Positions 8,523 through 19,259 of a DNA stretch of 64,000 nt are shown here, piece by piece. Below the pieces are notes generated by a model that saw only the letters and a list, made by a program, of their open reading frames with translations, did not search any database and was not told the DNA's origin. The position numbers and the translations under genes were made by a program. The DNA comes from Legionella waltersii. Lineage in GTDB: Bacteria > Pseudomonadota > Gammaproteobacteria > Legionellales > Legionellaceae. Position 1 is the stretch's first letter; each line of letters starts with the position of its first letter. The stretch lies in the NCBI RefSeq assembly GCF_001468085.1, contig NZ_LNZB01000015.1, positions 131,384 to 195,383 on the forward strand, read 5' to 3'.

Positions 8523-9623
8523 TCAATATTCTTTTAGTATAGGATAGATTGCACCTAAAAGATTTGGCCTATTTGATCCAGTAATTCTTGTTAAATCAAT
8601 TGGGTTTTGATTCATGGTTTGAGCGGCTAACCATGCAAACATCATTGCTTCTAAATAGTCAGGGCTTATGCCTATATTCTCTACGCTTTTGATAGAAATT
8701 TCTGGTAATAAACGTCTTAAAGTTGAGTTTAGATGAGTATTATGTGTGCCCCCTCCACATAGCAAGACCGTTTTCACTTGCTTAGCTTCCTCACGAATTG
8801 CATCTGCTATAGCTTTAGCTGTAAGCATTGCTAATGTAGCTTGGACATCCACGGCACTATACTCTTTACGCACATACTCTTCTAGCCAAATGAGCGAGTA
8901 ATATTCTTTCCCTATACTTTTAGGTGATTGCATTAAGAAAAAAGGATCCTGTAGCAAATCATCTAATAAGGGCTGAATTATCTTACCTTGACTAGCCCAG
9001 TCACCATTTTTATCAAAAGCTTGCTTCTTATGTTTCGCAATCCAGGCATCCATTAAGCAATTACCAGGTCCTACATCCCAACCTTTAACTGAACCATTGG
9101 GTTCAATAAACGTAATATTTGAAATACCACCTATATTAACAAGTGCCACATTCTCATGCTTATTCTTAAGTAGTTCCGCGTGATAAACAGGCGCAAAAGG
9201 AGCACCCTGCCCACCATGAACAATATCCCTGGTTCTAAAATCAGCTATCACTGTAATCCCTGTTAATGAAGAAATGGTATGTGGACATCCTAATTGTAAG
9301 GTGTAGGGTATTGATGCATCTGCATCATGACATACAGTTTGACCATGGCTTCCTATTGCTGTAATTTCTCGGTATTTAAGCCCCACCTCTTGCAATAATG
9401 AATGAACAGCCGCCGCAAATTCCCTACCAATTTCAGTATTGAGTTGGCAAATTGATGGTAAGCTGGTCACTTGTTTTTCACTTAATTCTTTTAAACGTTG
9501 CTTTACATGAATGCTGTATTGTTGAGTAATTCCGTGCACTAAGCGGTTAGAAGGAAGCTCCACCAGAGCAGCATCAATTCCATCCATGCTTGTTCCAGAC
9601 ATTAAGCCTATGTATAGGGACAT
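8523..9623 (-). CDS. anmK: Anhydro-N-acetylmuramic acid kinase
   Basis: Cytosolic peptidoglycan-recycling enzyme that hydrolyses and phosphorylates 1,6-anhydro-MurNAc to MurNAc-6-phosphate. The N-terminal YIGLMSGTSMDGID is the diagnostic ATP-binding signature; GGQGAPFAPVYH and NIGGISN follow, and the protein ends at the usual length of about 366 residues. I chose the ATG at 9623 because it sits directly before the conserved first strand; an in-frame TTG ten codons upstream (9653) has no support. No MurQ partner gene lies nearby. Confidence 0.93.
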   Translation of the reverse strand: MSLYIGLMSGTSMDGIDAALVELPSNRLVHGITQQYSIHVKQRLKELSEKQVTSLPSICQLNTEIGREFAAAVHSLLQEVGLKYREITAIGSHGQTVCHDADASIPYTLQLGCPHTISSLTGITVIADFRTRDIVHGGQGAPFAPVYHAELLKNKHENVALVNIGGISNITFIEPNGSVKGWDVGPGNCLMDAWIAKHKKQAFDKNGDWASQGKIIQPLLDDLLQDPFFLMQSPKSIGKEYYSLIWLEEYVRKEYSAVDVQATLAMLTAKAIADAIREEAKQVKTVLLCGGGTHNTHLNSTLRRLLPEISIKSVENIGISPDYLEAMMFAWLAAQTMNQNPIDLTRITGSNRPNLLGAIYPILKEY

Positions 9624-9770
9624 TGTTAGATCTTGATTAAGAGTGATGAACAAATGGTACTAGAACTTAGGATGGTTAACAATATTGTGTGCATTATCAA
9701 TAAAAGGCCCTCTGAACCTGGTTCGATTTTGTCGCAATGGCGATAATGAACTGGGTGTCCGCTTGATCAA

Positions 9771-9833
9771 CTCACTTATGGTCACGGCTAAGTTGGTGCT
9801 ATTTACCACTGAACCGCGACCGTAAGGGAGCAG
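9771..9833. repeat. Decayed hairpin repeat, CTCCCTTACGGTCG family, copy 2
   Basis: The right arm (9811-9833) is a good copy of the family arm GACCGTAAGGGAGCAG. The left arm (9771-9794, CTCACTTATGGTCACGG) pairs with it imperfectly. It lies in the gap of about 230 bases between tatD and anmK, both on the minus strand. A 65-codon open frame over this region is produced by the repeat and is not a gene. Confidence 0.6.
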
Positions 9834-9857
9834 GTATGATAATTGATTCATCATCAT

Positions 9858-10643
9858 TTATCCTAACTCAACTCGAAAGCAGTTCGCGAAGTTCTGGGTT
9901 GTCACCTTAGCCACGGTTTCAAAATCTATCCCCCTGAGCTCTGCAATACACAATGCAACCTCTTTAACTAATGCTGGATGATTTTGCTTCCCTCTAAAAG
10001 GTACAGGCGCTAAATAGGGAGAATCTGTTTCAATGAGTATTCGATCAAGAGGGATTTTCTTAGCCACCTCTTGCAGTGACTTTGCATTTTTAAAAGTGAC
10101 AATTCCTGAAAATGAGATGTAAAAATTTAATTCAATAGCTCGCTGTGCGATGTCTAAATCTTCTGCAAAACAATGCATAACGCCACCTATTTGCTTTGCA
10201 TTTTCTTTTTCCATCAGTAACAAAGTATCTTCTGCTGCTTGCCGAGTGTGAATAATTAATGGTTTCGATGTCTCTATGGATGCTTTAATATGTTCGCGAA
10301 AGCGATCTCTTTGTTGCTCTTTTATTTCTTCTGACTCTGCTCGATAGTAGTCTAGACCTGTTTCCCCAATGGCTATACAGGCAGGATTTTTAGCTAAATC
10401 ACATAGTATCTCCGCTGTAACACGTGTATCCATTTCCGTGTTTGGATGCACTCCAACTGAAATGCTAATGTTTTTATACTCAAGGGCTAGTTGCTCTAAC
10501 TGAGGGTAGTCAGTCAACTCAACGCACACTGATAGAAAATGACCAACTCCATTGTCTCTAGCTCGCTTTATCACTTGAGATAAATCATGATTAAAGTCAG
10601 TTAAATCAATGAAATTTAAATGGCAATGCGAATCAACTATCAT
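9858..10643 (-). CDS. tatD: TatD family metal-dependent hydrolase
   Basis: A 261-residue TIM-barrel metallohydrolase. The N-terminal DSHCHLN gives the HxH metal pair (H6, H8); GETGLDYYR supplies the bridging glutamate, and IIHTRQA, MHCFAED and ETDSPYLAP the remaining metal and catalytic residues. The family acts as 3'-5' DNA/RNA exonuclease or D-aminoacyl-tRNA deacylase. It is the last gene of the fab-mltG-tmk-holB-pilZ block, in the position where E. coli has ycfH. TatD proteins have several paralogues, so the symbol denotes the family. Confidence 0.9.
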   Translation of the reverse strand: MIVDSHCHLNFIDLTDFNHDLSQVIKRARDNGVGHFLSVCVELTDYPQLEQLALEYKNISISVGVHPNTEMDTRVTAEILCDLAKNPACIAIGETGLDYYRAESEEIKEQQRDRFREHIKASIETSKPLIIHTRQAAEDTLLLMEKENAKQIGGVMHCFAEDLDIAQRAIELNFYISFSGIVTFKNAKSLQEVAKKIPLDRILIETDSPYLAPVPFRGKQNHPALVKEVALCIAELRGIDFETVAKVTTQNFANCFRVELG

Positions 10644-10651
10644 AAAACGTC

Positions 10652-10993
10652 CTAAATGGTGTCTGTCAGCTGTGTTGATTTTAACATGCCAGCTAAATAG
10701 GTTTCTATTTTATTGCATAAGTTACGACTCGATTCTCCAAGAAATTGTACTCCAATCCCTGGTGGTTTATTTCCTTGAGCACCTTTTGGAGTGATCCATA
10801 CCACTTTTCCACTGACTAGATAGGGTTCAGGTTCATTCACTAAATTGACTGACAGATCAACCATTTGGCCTAGAGGATAAACTTGATTCGTACGAATAAA
10901 TAAACCACCACCTTTTATAAATGGCATGTACGACATATACAACGAAGCTTCATTTGGAAATGAACAATTGATAAGCAGTGACTTTTCAGTCAT
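10652..10993 (-). CDS. pilZ: Type IV pilus assembly protein PilZ
   Basis: A 113-residue single PilZ-domain protein. The beta-barrel core is seen as GLFIRTNQVYPLGQMVDLSV and PYLVSGKVVWITPKG, ending PPGIGVQFL. The N-terminal RxxxR c-di-GMP motif is absent, as in Pseudomonas aeruginosa PilZ, which controls pilus assembly through PilB/FimX rather than by binding c-di-GMP itself. The position between holB and tatD is the same as in Pseudomonas, which supports the assignment. Eight bases separate it from tatD downstream; a gap of 139 bases follows holB. Confidence 0.87.
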   Translation of the reverse strand: MTEKSLLINCSFPNEASLYMSYMPFIKGGGLFIRTNQVYPLGQMVDLSVNLVNEPEPYLVSGKVVWITPKGAQGNKPPGIGVQFLGESSRNLCNKIETYLAGMLKSTQLTDTI

Positions 10994-11132
10994 ACAATCT
11001 CCTATACTGCATTCATCCTGTTTTAAGATTACAAGTAAATTGAACTTAAAACATTGTCATCACAACTAGACTAATCTTTCATAGACTAGAAATATCTTTA
11101 TCATTTGGTAATCAACCTATTCATTATGTTTA

Positions 11133-12032
11133 TTATAGGCCTGATGAAATAGAAAATAATATCTCTTCCATCACTAAAGTATGATTCATATTGATATTAT
11201 GGCTTAATTTTTTATTAATGCTATTAATTTTATCAATTTGCTCAAATACAACCAATGGATTTAATAGAACAAATAATCTATTGATTTGTTCACAGGCAAA
11301 ACCATTGTATTCCACCTTGAATAAATACATGTACTGGAGTTGGGAATAGATAAGATACAAAAACCATAAAAAATTGGCTAGATCATACTGACTCCATTCA
11401 GACACTAACTGACAAGGATGTATTTCGCATTGCAACAAACGGATAAGCCCCTCTAAAATTTGCTCTGCATTTTCCATTAATATTGTTTTATCCACATCGG
11501 TATATTGGCTTGCATCCAATAATTGCTCTGCCGACCACTCTTTTGAATTTGAAAACTGGGTGAGCTGACAACGACTCACAATCGTAGGCAATAGACTCCC
11601 AATTTGTTTAGATAAAAGAATAAATATTGTTTTTTCTGATGGCTCTTCCAAAATTTTTAATAACGCATTAGATGAAGATTCATTCATGGTTTCAGCCCCA
11701 TCAATGACAATCACTTTATGGGTTGATCGTTGTGGAGACAAATACACTGAACTTTGTAAACTGCGAATTTGATCTATCTTAATCGCTGAGCCAGTTTTTT
11801 CTGGCTTTACCCACTCCATGTCCGGATGCTCACAATCCTCTATCATTTTACAGTCAATGCAAGTTAGACAAGGTTGGGCCGTTTTCAATTTACAAAATAA
11901 ATGGTATAGGACTTTTTTAACGTAGTGCTCCAGAGGGATATGCGGCGATCCAACAAACAACATGGCTTGAGGGATTCTGTTCTTGTCAAATGCGTTCTGA
12001 ATCGCTTGCCACTGTTCCATTTTAACACTCAT
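11133..12032 (-). CDS. holB: DNA polymerase III delta' subunit
   Basis: Clamp-loader subunit that, with delta and gamma/tau, opens and loads the beta clamp. The N-terminal AAA+ region has the zinc cluster C47, C55, C58, C61, and the P-loop is degenerate ([11 protein letters not shown]), as normal for delta'. The sensor motif region TIVSRCQ and the ALLKILEEP helix are present. At 299 residues it is a little shorter than E. coli HolB (334). It overlaps the tmk stop by 4 bases (ATGA), implying coupled translation. HolA lies at the other end of the window. Confidence 0.92.
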   Translation of the reverse strand: MSVKMEQWQAIQNAFDKNRIPQAMLFVGSPHIPLEHYVKKVLYHLFCKLKTAQPCLTCIDCKMIEDCEHPDMEWVKPEKTGSAIKIDQIRSLQSSVYLSPQRSTHKVIVIDGAETMNESSSNALLKILEEPSEKTIFILLSKQIGSLLPTIVSRCQLTQFSNSKEWSAEQLLDASQYTDVDKTILMENAEQILEGLIRLLQCEIHPCQLVSEWSQYDLANFLWFLYLIYSQLQYMYLFKVEYNGFACEQINRLFVLLNPLVVFEQIDKINSINKKLSHNINMNHTLVMEEILFSISSGL

Positions 12033-12667
12033 AGTTGCTCTATGTATTGCGTTATAGCCTTTTCTACGCTCAGTTTAACCCTATCAAGTTGAGGGCTAGC
12101 ATCAATTTGTATTATATCTGGAGCATTCTTTAACAAATTTTGATAAGAGTCATAAATTCGATGAAAAAAATCAATAGACTGTTGTTCAATTCTATCAAAC
12201 TGTCCTCTAGTTTGAGCTCTCTGCATTCCGAGTTCGGGTGAAATATCCAGGTATATAGTGAGATCAGGTTTAAATCCTTGCAGGCAAAAATTAGAAAGTT
12301 GTTGAATCATAGCCACATCTAAACCTCGGCCCCCACCTTGATAGGCAAAAGTTGACATCTCAAAACGATCTGCAATCACCCATACCCCTTGCTTTAGTGT
12401 TGGTTTAATCACTTGTTCTAGTAATTGAATTCTAGAAACATACATCAGCAAAAGTTCACTTCGGTTATCCAGTGTGTGTTTATTTGCTGGATCTTTGATA
12501 ATGCTTCGCAGGATTTCACCAATTTCTGTTCCACCTGGTTCACGTGTTGTTATGTATGGAATACCCTTTGTTGCCAAAATATCAACGATTACATTAACTG
12601 CCGTTGACTTTCCAGCACCTTCTATACCTTCAATAACAATTAACTTCCCATTAGCATTCGATGGCAT
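12029..12667 (-). CDS. tmk: Thymidylate kinase
   Basis: Phosphorylates dTMP to dTDP for DNA synthesis. The P-loop [10 protein letters not shown] is at residues 13-22, followed by the [11 protein letters not shown] dTMP-site segment, the DRFEMST motif and the LID-like RGQFDRIE stretch, all expected in the 212-residue bacterial enzyme. The ATG shares one base with the mltG stop (TAATG) and its own stop overlaps holB, so the three are an operon. The order mltG-tmk-holB matches many gammaproteobacteria. Confidence 0.96.
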   Translation of the reverse strand: MPSNANGKLIVIEGIEGAGKSTAVNVIVDILATKGIPYITTREPGGTEIGEILRSIIKDPANKHTLDNRSELLLMYVSRIQLLEQVIKPTLKQGVWVIADRFEMSTFAYQGGGRGLDVAMIQQLSNFCLQGFKPDLTIYLDISPELGMQRAQTRGQFDRIEQQSIDFFHRIYDSYQNLLKNAPDIIQIDASPQLDRVKLSVEKAITQYIEQL

Positions 12668-13665
12668 TAGTGATCCTTACGTCTAAATTGGTTAATTGCT
12701 TGCTTTTGTTGTTCATAAGTCTCAGAAAACTGATGCGATCCATCGCCTTTTGCCACGTAATACAAATAATTGGAAAGTTGAGGATGTGCAGCTGCATCTA
12801 TAGACTCTTTTCCAACCATTGCAATTGGCGTTGGAGGCAAGCCTCTATTCAAGTAGGAATTATAAGGCGATGGGATCAATAGATCATTATGGGTTAATTT
12901 TTTTTGATAGTCATTACCAAGTCCGTAAATCACCGTAGGATCCATTTGCAATGGCATTTTCTTTCTTAAACGGTTAATCATGACCCCAGATATTAATTTA
13001 CGTTCTGCAGGAATAGAGGCTTCTTTTTCGATAATGGAGGCAGCTATTAATAGCTCATAAGGCGTTTTATACGGCAAATTATCATCTCTGGAATTCCAAC
13101 AATTGTTTAAATAGGCAATCAGACTATTATGGGCTTGCAATAGGAGTTTCTCAGAACCACTTCCTCCTTGATATTGGTAAGTATCAGCAAGCAATAGACC
13201 TTCAGCATTAGAGTATTTACCCTGAACTATTGACCAAGCTTCTGGTTGATAGAACAAATAATTTGCTTTACGCAGATCTTCATCGACTTTTTTCTGAGTA
13301 CTACCTTCAATAATTGCAAAGTATTGAACAATAACAGCCCCATTTACAATTTTTTCCAATAGGCTCATTGGAGTATCACCTGGTGCTATTTGATAGACCC
13401 CTGCTTTCAATCGGTGAGCTAGATCTTTATAACGAATAACCCATAATAAAGCTCTAGCTGAGGGGATTAATTGCTTGTTTTGTAAAGAATAGGCTAGTTG
13501 GTAGGCTGTTGTTGACCTATCAATTGTGATTATCGTAGGGGACGCATTCTCCGGTAACATAGAGACATAAAGCATCCGATTCACTTGCCAGAAAGAAACT
13601 GCAATACCTATAAAAAGTGTTAAAAAAATAAGCGACACTGACTTTTTATAGTTTATCCATTGCAT
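12667..13665 (-). CDS. mltG: Endolytic murein transglycosylase MltG
   Basis: Inner-membrane lytic transglycosylase that cuts nascent glycan strands and sets their length. Residues about 8-28 form one N-terminal membrane anchor; the periplasmic YceG domain follows. The catalytic glutamate is in [14 protein letters not shown] (near residue 210), and [16 protein letters not shown] and [13 protein letters not shown] motifs are typical. At 332 residues it matches the E. coli length (340). The start directly follows the fabF stop, so pabC, often found between them, is absent here. Confidence 0.94.
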   Translation of the reverse strand: MQWINYKKSVSLIFLTLFIGIAVSFWQVNRMLYVSMLPENASPTIITIDRSTTAYQLAYSLQNKQLIPSARALLWVIRYKDLAHRLKAGVYQIAPGDTPMSLLEKIVNGAVIVQYFAIIEGSTQKKVDEDLRKANYLFYQPEAWSIVQGKYSNAEGLLLADTYQYQGGSGSEKLLLQAHNSLIAYLNNCWNSRDDNLPYKTPYELLIAASIIEKEASIPAERKLISGVMINRLRKKMPLQMDPTVIYGLGNDYQKKLTHNDLLIPSPYNSYLNRGLPPTPIAMVGKESIDAAAHPQLSNYLYYVAKGDGSHQFSETYEQQKQAINQFRRKDH

Positions 13666-14904
13666 TTAAATTCGCTTGAATATAATACTACCGTTTGTCC
13701 CACCAAAACCTAATGAATTACTAAGAACATAATTAATGGTACGCTTTTGTGGCTTATGAGGTACGTAATTTAAATCACATCCTTCATCTGGATTATCAAG
13801 ATTAATTGTTGGTGGAGCAATTTGATCTCGAATTGCCAAAATGCTAAATATAGCTTCCACAGCTCCCGCAGCGCCTAAAAGATGCCCTGTCATCGATTTT
13901 GTTGAGCTTACAGCCAAATCATAGGCATGATTCTCAAATACACGCTTTATAGCTTTTGTTTCATTCAAATCATTTAAATAAGTTGATGTACCATGTGCAT
14001 TAATATAATCAACGCTCTTGGGATCAATCCCAGCATCATGAATAGCGGCTTCCATTGCACGTGAAGCGCCATCAGCATCTTCATCCGGTGCAGTAATATG
14101 ATAAGCATCGCCGGACATACCAAAACCTACTAATTCAGCATATATTTTTGCACCTCTAGCTTTAGCATGTTCGTATTCTTCTAAAATCAGAATTCCAGCC
14201 CCCTCACCCATAACAAAGCCATCTCTGTCTTTGTCCCAAGGTCTTGAAGCTTTTGTTGGCTCGTCATTACGTTTCGACAAGGATCGAACTGCTGAAAACC
14301 CTGCTAGGCACAGAGGTGTTGTGGTCATTTCCGAACCACCACAAACCATAACATCTGCATCACCATAGGCAATCATTCGCCCACCAATACCAATGTTGTG
14401 TGTACCAGTAGTACAAGCTGTGACAACAGAAATATTGGGGCCTTTAAGATTGTGCCTGATAGAAATCTGTCCAGCAACCATGTTAATAATGCCTGCTGGT
14501 ATAAAAAATGGCGAAACCTTTCGAGGTCCGCCAGCTACTAACTTATCCTGGTTATCAGTAATCGTTTGTATACCGCCTATACCGGCACCAACTGCTACGC
14601 CAGTGCGTCGAGCTAAAGCCTCATTCATGACCAGACCTGAATCTCGAAGTGCTTCATCAGCAGCAGCAATTCCATACTGAGTAAATACATCCATTTTTCG
14701 AGCATCTTTAGCAGGCACATAGTCCTCAACGTTAAAGTTTTTTACTTTGGCCCAAATTTTAGTTGAGTATTCGCTGGGATCAAAACAGTCCACCAGCCCT
14801 ACTCCACTTACTCCTGCTAAAATATTCTGCCAAGTCTCTTCAACATTAAGACCAACTGGGGTTAACATCCCCATGCCGGTTACAACAACGCGCCGCTTAC
14901 TCAC
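13666..14904 (-). CDS. fabF: 3-oxoacyl-[ACP] synthase II
   Basis: Condensing enzyme extending acyl-ACP with malonyl-ACP; it controls the cis-vaccenate step and temperature response of membrane lipids. The thiolase fold carries the Cys-His-His triad: C164 in [10 protein letters not shown]304 in NAHGTST and H341 in [11 protein letters not shown]. The length of 412 residues is standard. It follows acpP by 19 bases and is abutted by mltG, so it belongs to the fab operon. Confidence 0.97.
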   Translation of the reverse strand: MSKRRVVVTGMGMLTPVGLNVEETWQNILAGVSGVGLVDCFDPSEYSTKIWAKVKNFNVEDYVPAKDARKMDVFTQYGIAAADEALRDSGLVMNEALARRTGVAVGAGIGGIQTITDNQDKLVAGGPRKVSPFFIPAGIINMVAGQISIRHNLKGPNISVVTACTTGTHNIGIGGRMIAYGDADVMVCGGSEMTTTPLCLAGFSAVRSLSKRNDEPTKASRPWDKDRDGFVMGEGAGILILEEYEHAKARGAKIYAELVGFGMSGDAYHITAPDEDADGASRAMEAAIHDAGIDPKSVDYINAHGTSTYLNDLNETKAIKRVFENHAYDLAVSSTKSMTGHLLGAAGAVEAIFSILAIRDQIAPPTINLDNPDEGCDLNYVPHKPQKRTINYVLSNSLGFGGTNGSIIFKRI

Positions 14905-14923
14905 TTAAAGCTCCTCGAAGAAA

Positions 14924-15172
14924 TTAAGCTTCTTCTTTATTCAAATTAGATTCAATATAATCAATCGCTTCTTGAATAGTGGTAATTTTCTCAGCTTTCT
15001 CATCAGGAATTTCGGTTTCAAATTCTTCTTCAAGAGCCATTACTAATTCCACAGTATCCAAAGAATCAGCACCTAGATCATCAACAAATGATGCATCATT
15101 TTTTAATTCTTCTTCCTTGACTCCTAATTGTTCAACAACAATTTTACGGACTCGGTCTTCAACTGTACTCAT
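14924..15172 (-). CDS. acpP: Acyl carrier protein
   Basis: Small acidic carrier (82 residues) that holds growing acyl chains on a phosphopantetheine arm. The attachment serine is S37 in the invariant GADSLD motif, followed by helix [13 protein letters not shown]. It lies between fabG and fabF as in most proteobacteria. The gap of 83 bases upstream is the longest within the fab genes and may hold an extra promoter, as acpP is usually expressed at high level; I cannot confirm one. Confidence 0.98.
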   Translation of the reverse strand: MSTVEDRVRKIVVEQLGVKEEELKNDASFVDDLGADSLDTVELVMALEEEFETEIPDEKAEKITTIQEAIDYIESNLNKEEA

Positions 15173-15255
15173 ATCGTGATTTTCCTCTTTCGGTTGATTT
15201 AAATTTTAAAGCATGAAGGCTAGTTTATTAAATTATACGGAGAACGCAAGTCAAT

Positions 15256-16002
15256 TTAATCCATATACATGCCACCATTGACGTGAATTGTTTCACCTGT
15301 AATATATTTAGCACTATCTGACGCTAAAAATGCTACAGTATCTGCAATATCTTCTGGCTGTCCTAATTTTTTCATAGGAATACGCTTTAGCATTTCTTCC
15401 TTCACCATATCGGGTAAAGCAGCAGTCATGTCTGTATCAATAAAGCCAGGCGCAACAACATTTACAGTTATACCGCGGCTGCCTATCTCTTGAGCCAATG
15501 ATTTAGAAAATCCAACAACCCCTGCTTTAGCTGCCGTATAATTAACCTGACCAGAGTTACCCATCGATCCAACAACTGAGCCAATAGATATAATTCTTCC
15601 CCAGCGGGCCCTAAACATAGGTTTTAAACATGCTTTAGATAATCGATAAATGGAATTCAAATTGGTTTCAATGACCTTATACCATTCATCGTCATCCATA
15701 CGTAATAATAGATTGTCAGCAGTAATCCCTGCATTATTCACTAAAATACCTGGACAATGGTCATTGTCTGATAACATCGCCATTAAATTTTCAACTTGTT
15801 CTGTACTTGTTACGTCTAGCACTATCCCTTTGCCAGCTAGTTGTTCCTTTTCAAAGTAAGCCTGGATTGCAGCAGCACCTTGTTCAGTTGTAGCCGTTCC
15901 ATAAACGAATGCGCCACTCCTTGCTAACTTAGTAGCAATGGCATGACCAATTCCCCGGCTAGCACCGGTAACTAAAGCTATTTTACCTTCTAAGCTAAAC
16001 AT
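15256..16002 (-). CDS. fabG: 3-oxoacyl-[ACP] reductase
   Basis: NADPH-dependent reductase of the fatty acid cycle. It is a short-chain dehydrogenase with the cofactor motif TGASRGIGHAIA (13-24), NNAG (89-92), and the catalytic S142, Y155 and K159 (YTAAK). It ends in the family's typical GGMYMD-like tail. Length 248 residues, as usual. Eleven bases separate it from fabD, supporting the operon. Confidence 0.97.
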   Translation of the reverse strand: MFSLEGKIALVTGASRGIGHAIATKLARSGAFVYGTATTEQGAAAIQAYFEKEQLAGKGIVLDVTSTEQVENLMAMLSDNDHCPGILVNNAGITADNLLLRMDDDEWYKVIETNLNSIYRLSKACLKPMFRARWGRIISIGSVVGSMGNSGQVNYTAAKAGVVGFSKSLAQEIGSRGITVNVVAPGFIDTDMTAALPDMVKEEMLKRIPMKKLGQPEDIADTVAFLASDSAKYITGETIHVNGGMYMD

Positions 16003-16013
16003 GTATCATCCTC

Positions 16014-16961
16014 TTAAGCCGCACTATGTATTCTATCCATAGCCTGTTCTAGACTAATGGTGTCATACACACTGATTGTCGCAATAGTTCTATCAATTCG
16101 TTTAATTAGACCACTAAGCACTTTTCCAGGACCGCATTCTATCACAAGTTCAATGGATTTTTGCTGGAGTAGCTGAATGGTTTCAACCCAACGTACAGGA
16201 CTGTATAATTGCTCTTTTAATTTGTCTTTAATGTGTTGTCCTGAACTATAAATACTCAAATCAACATTACTAATTACTTCTACTGAAGGTACTTTAAAAT
16301 CAACTGCATTTAGATCCTGTGCGAAAAGCTGGGCAGCCTCATTCAATAATGGACAATGGCAAGGAACACTTACAGGTATCATCATTGCCAACCTAGCACC
16401 GTCTTGCTCAGCTCGTTTAATCAGCTCTTCAACAGCTGGCTTATGTCCCGCGACTACCACTTGTCCAATTGCATTAAAATTAGCTGGCGATACTTGCATA
16501 GCATGTGTGCTTGCTTGTTGGCATAAAGTTCGAACTTGATCATCAGTCAAACCAACAATAGCGGCCATCGCTCCTTGTCCTAAAGGAATTGCATCTTGCA
16601 TTAATTGACCTCTACGAGCGACTAGTTTTGCTGCTTCTGTCAGGGTTAACGCACCAACACATACCAATGCAGCATACTCACCTAGACTATGACCTGCCAT
16701 TAATTGTGGCTTCGGAAAACCTTGTTGAATAAGTAAGCTATATATTGCTACGTCAGAAGTCAGCATAGCCACTTGAGTATGCTCTGTTTGATTCAGCTTT
16801 TCCTCAGGGCCATTTTGTGTTAAATGCCAAACATCGTATCCAACAGCATTAGATGCTTCTGAAAAAACATCAGAAATAATCGAATATTGCGGTATAAAAT
16901 CAGATAACATACCTAAAGATTGAGATCCCTGCCCTGGGAATACAAATGCTGTTTTTGTCAT
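16014..16961 (-). CDS. fabD: Malonyl-CoA:ACP transacylase
   Basis: Loads malonate from CoA to ACP. The N-terminal FVFPGQGSQ and nucleophile motif GHSLGEY (S92) are clear, and the partner histidine is in PVSVPCHCPLL (H202). At 315 residues it is the typical single-domain FabD. It sits between fabH (25 bases upstream) and fabG (11 bases downstream). Confidence 0.97.
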   Translation of the reverse strand: MTKTAFVFPGQGSQSLGMLSDFIPQYSIISDVFSEASNAVGYDVWHLTQNGPEEKLNQTEHTQVAMLTSDVAIYSLLIQQGFPKPQLMAGHSLGEYAALVCVGALTLTEAAKLVARRGQLMQDAIPLGQGAMAAIVGLTDDQVRTLCQQASTHAMQVSPANFNAIGQVVVAGHKPAVEELIKRAEQDGARLAMMIPVSVPCHCPLLNEAAQLFAQDLNAVDFKVPSVEVISNVDLSIYSSGQHIKDKLKEQLYSPVRWVETIQLLQQKSIELVIECGPGKVLSGLIKRIDRTIATISVYDTISLEQAMDRIHSAA

Positions 16962-16986
16962 ACTATGATCAACCTTGTGTATTAGT

Positions 16987-17940
16987 TTAATATCGAATAA
17001 CCATGGCGCCCCAAGTCATTCCTCCACCGAAGGACTCGATGAGTAACAACTCATCCCTTTTGATTTGATTATTTCTAATCGAATAATCTAAGGCCAAAGG
17101 GATTGAGGCCGCTGAAGTGTTACCTTGATTACCAATAGTAACGACAACCTGGGACATTGGAAGTGATAATTTTTTTGCAATTGCTTGGATAATTCTGATG
17201 TTAGCCTGATGAGGTATTAACCAATTAATGTCTGACTTACTTAGTTTGCTGATATCAAGTACTTCATCAACAATATTACCCATAATTGTTACAGCAATTT
17301 TAAATACTTCATTCCCTTTCATACCAATAGTGGCCTTTTGACCTTTGAACGAAGAATTTTCTAAAACCAATAATTTTTCTGCGTCATAAGCTGAGTGTAG
17401 AACGCTACCCATAATACCTTGTCTATCACTAGCGCTAAGCACAACAGCTCCTGCACCATCACCAAATAATACACACGTTGATCGGTCTGACCAATCAACA
17501 GCTCTTGACATGCTTTCACTACCCACAACTAAAACATGCTTAGCTGCACCATTTGCAATGTACTGTTTGGCCACATCCATAGCATAGACAAATCCGCTAC
17601 AAGCAGCACCAATATCAAAGGCGGGGATAGGTTTTTTTATTTTTAATGCCTGTTGTACATGACAAGCAATGCTTGGAAAAAAGTGATCTGGAGTGCATGT
17701 TGCTACGAGAATCAAATCGATATCGTCTGCAACAATGGTTGATGCCAAAATTGCTTGCTCTGCTGCTTTACCTGCCATATAAGAGGTGGTTTCATGTTCT
17801 TGAGCTACACTGCGACTACTAATACCCGTTCTTGATACTATCCATTCATCAGTAGTATCGAGTTGAGTCTCTAAATCAACGTTTGTGACTTTATTTTCTG
17901 GTGAGTAACTACCGGTACCATTAATAACAGCATATTTCAT
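16987..17940 (-). CDS. fabH: 3-oxoacyl-[ACP] synthase III
   Basis: Starts fatty acid synthesis by condensing acetyl-CoA with malonyl-ACP. The catalytic triad is seen: C114 in [11 protein letters not shown]244 in IPHQANIRI and N274 in [10 protein letters not shown]. The N-terminal [13 protein letters not shown] and C-terminal [15 protein letters not shown] are typical; length 317. Its ATG overlaps the plsX stop by 4 bases (ATGA), so the two are translationally coupled. Confidence 0.97.
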   Translation of the reverse strand: MKYAVINGTGSYSPENKVTNVDLETQLDTTDEWIVSRTGISSRSVAQEHETTSYMAGKAAEQAILASTIVADDIDLILVATCTPDHFFPSIACHVQQALKIKKPIPAFDIGAACSGFVYAMDVAKQYIANGAAKHVLVVGSESMSRAVDWSDRSTCVLFGDGAGAVVLSASDRQGIMGSVLHSAYDAEKLLVLENSSFKGQKATIGMKGNEVFKIAVTIMGNIVDEVLDISKLSKSDINWLIPHQANIRIIQAIAKKLSLPMSQVVVTIGNQGNTSAASIPLALDYSIRNNQIKRDELLLIESFGGGMTWGAMVIRY

Positions 17941-18965
17941 AACAACAATCCCTGATTAATAAAATCATTTATTTGATCTCGTACCAAATCAACCACATTG
18001 TTTTGCACTTCTAGGACTGCTTGCTGAATCGCATTTTGAAAACCAAATTCATTTGCTCCGCCATGACTCTTAACGACAATGCCGTTTAAACCAAGTAAGC
18101 TAGCGCCATTGTAGCGGGAAGGATCTAAACGATTTTTTAAATGTTTTAGTGCTGGAGTAGCTAAAAGACCTGATATTTTTGTGAAGAAATTTCGGCTAAA
18201 TGCCTCTTTAAGTACGCTTAACAATAATTTAGCTAAGCCTTCACTAGCTTTTAACGCCACATTACCGACAAATCCATCGCAAACCACTAAATCCACATCA
18301 CCTAGATAAAAGCAATCGCCCTCAACATAGCCTACATAATTCATAACTGTGCACTCTGCAAGCATATGTGCAGTACGTTTTACCTGATCATTCCCTTTGA
18401 TTTCTTCGACACCTATATTTAGCAGACCAATTTTAGGCTTCTGTTTTCCTTCAACAGCTTGAATCAAGGCCGATCCCATTACTGCAAATTGAAATAAATG
18501 CTCTGCACAGGAGTCTACGTTAGCTCCAAGATCAATCACTCTAGTTTTTCCGTTAATTGTCGGTAGAGCTGATATAATCGCTGGTCTATCAATTCCTGGT
18601 AGTGTTTTTAATACATAGCGCGCAGTAGCCATTAGAGCACCTGTGTTACCCGCACTTACACAAGCTTGGGCACGCCCTTCCTTCACCAAGTTTATTGCAA
18701 CACGCATTGATGAATCTTTCTTATTGCGCAAGGCATGCGATGGCAACTCATCCATTGTCACTACTTCTGATGCATGGATGATTGTAAATTGAGATGACGT
18801 AGAAACACCTTGTTTTTTTAACATGGCATTAATTTTATCTTGAACACCAACTAACAATAGTTTTAAGTTGGCATTTTGTTTTGCCGCTCGAACGCAAGCA
18901 GGAATCACGACTTCAAGTCCATGATCCCCACCCATGGCATCAATTGCTATGGTTATGTTTTTCAA
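17937..18965 (-). CDS. plsX: Phosphate acyltransferase PlsX
   Basis: Makes acyl-phosphate from acyl-ACP for phospholipid synthesis (the PlsX/PlsY route); peripheral to the inner membrane. [11 protein letters not shown] at the N-terminus, [18 protein letters not shown] and [12 protein letters not shown] are the family signatures; 342 residues is normal. It follows rpmF by 5 bases and overlaps fabH by 4. The rpmF-plsX-fabH order is the classical one linking ribosome and lipid synthesis. Confidence 0.97.
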   Translation of the reverse strand: MKNITIAIDAMGGDHGLEVVIPACVRAAKQNANLKLLLVGVQDKINAMLKKQGVSTSSQFTIIHASEVVTMDELPSHALRNKKDSSMRVAINLVKEGRAQACVSAGNTGALMATARYVLKTLPGIDRPAIISALPTINGKTRVIDLGANVDSCAEHLFQFAVMGSALIQAVEGKQKPKIGLLNIGVEEIKGNDQVKRTAHMLAECTVMNYVGYVEGDCFYLGDVDLVVCDGFVGNVALKASEGLAKLLLSVLKEAFSRNFFTKISGLLATPALKHLKNRLDPSRYNGASLLGLNGIVVKSHGGANEFGFQNAIQQAVLEVQNNVVDLVRDQINDFINQGLLL

Positions 18966-18970
18966 GAATA

Positions 18971-19162
18971 TTACTCTTGTTCGTATGCAGTTTCAGTATC
19001 AATAATTTTTTTACCTCTGTAGTAACCATCTGGAGTCATATGATGACGACGATGAGTTTCCCCTGTAGTTGGGTCTACAGATAATGTAGGTTTAGTTAAA
19101 GAGTCATGTGAACGTCGCATATCGCGTCGTGAACGTGATTTCTTATTTTGTTGAACAGCCAT
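18971..19162 (-). CDS. rpmF: 50S ribosomal protein L32
   Basis: A 63-residue basic protein starting [20 protein letters not shown], the L32 signature. It has no zinc-binding cysteines, as is usual in gammaproteobacterial L32. The conserved [17 protein letters not shown] stretch follows. The yceD-rpmF-plsX order is conserved widely. A gap of 97 bases from yceD is long enough for a promoter. Confidence 0.97.
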   Translation of the reverse strand: MAVQQNKKSRSRRDMRRSHDSLTKPTLSVDPTTGETHRRHHMTPDGYYRGKKIIDTETAYEQE

Positions 19163-19259
19163 TTTGTATTACTCCTAAGCAAATCGCATTTATAGGGCGG
19201 GAATATTACCGATATTTTGTCTTCAATCCAAGTATTAAATGCATAAAATATCAATAAGT

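Noticed and set aside
9660-9857. 65-codon minus-strand open frame between anmK and tatD
   Set aside because: It runs through the decayed hairpin repeat, its LLPYGRGSV segment comes from the repeat arm, and it has no family likeness.
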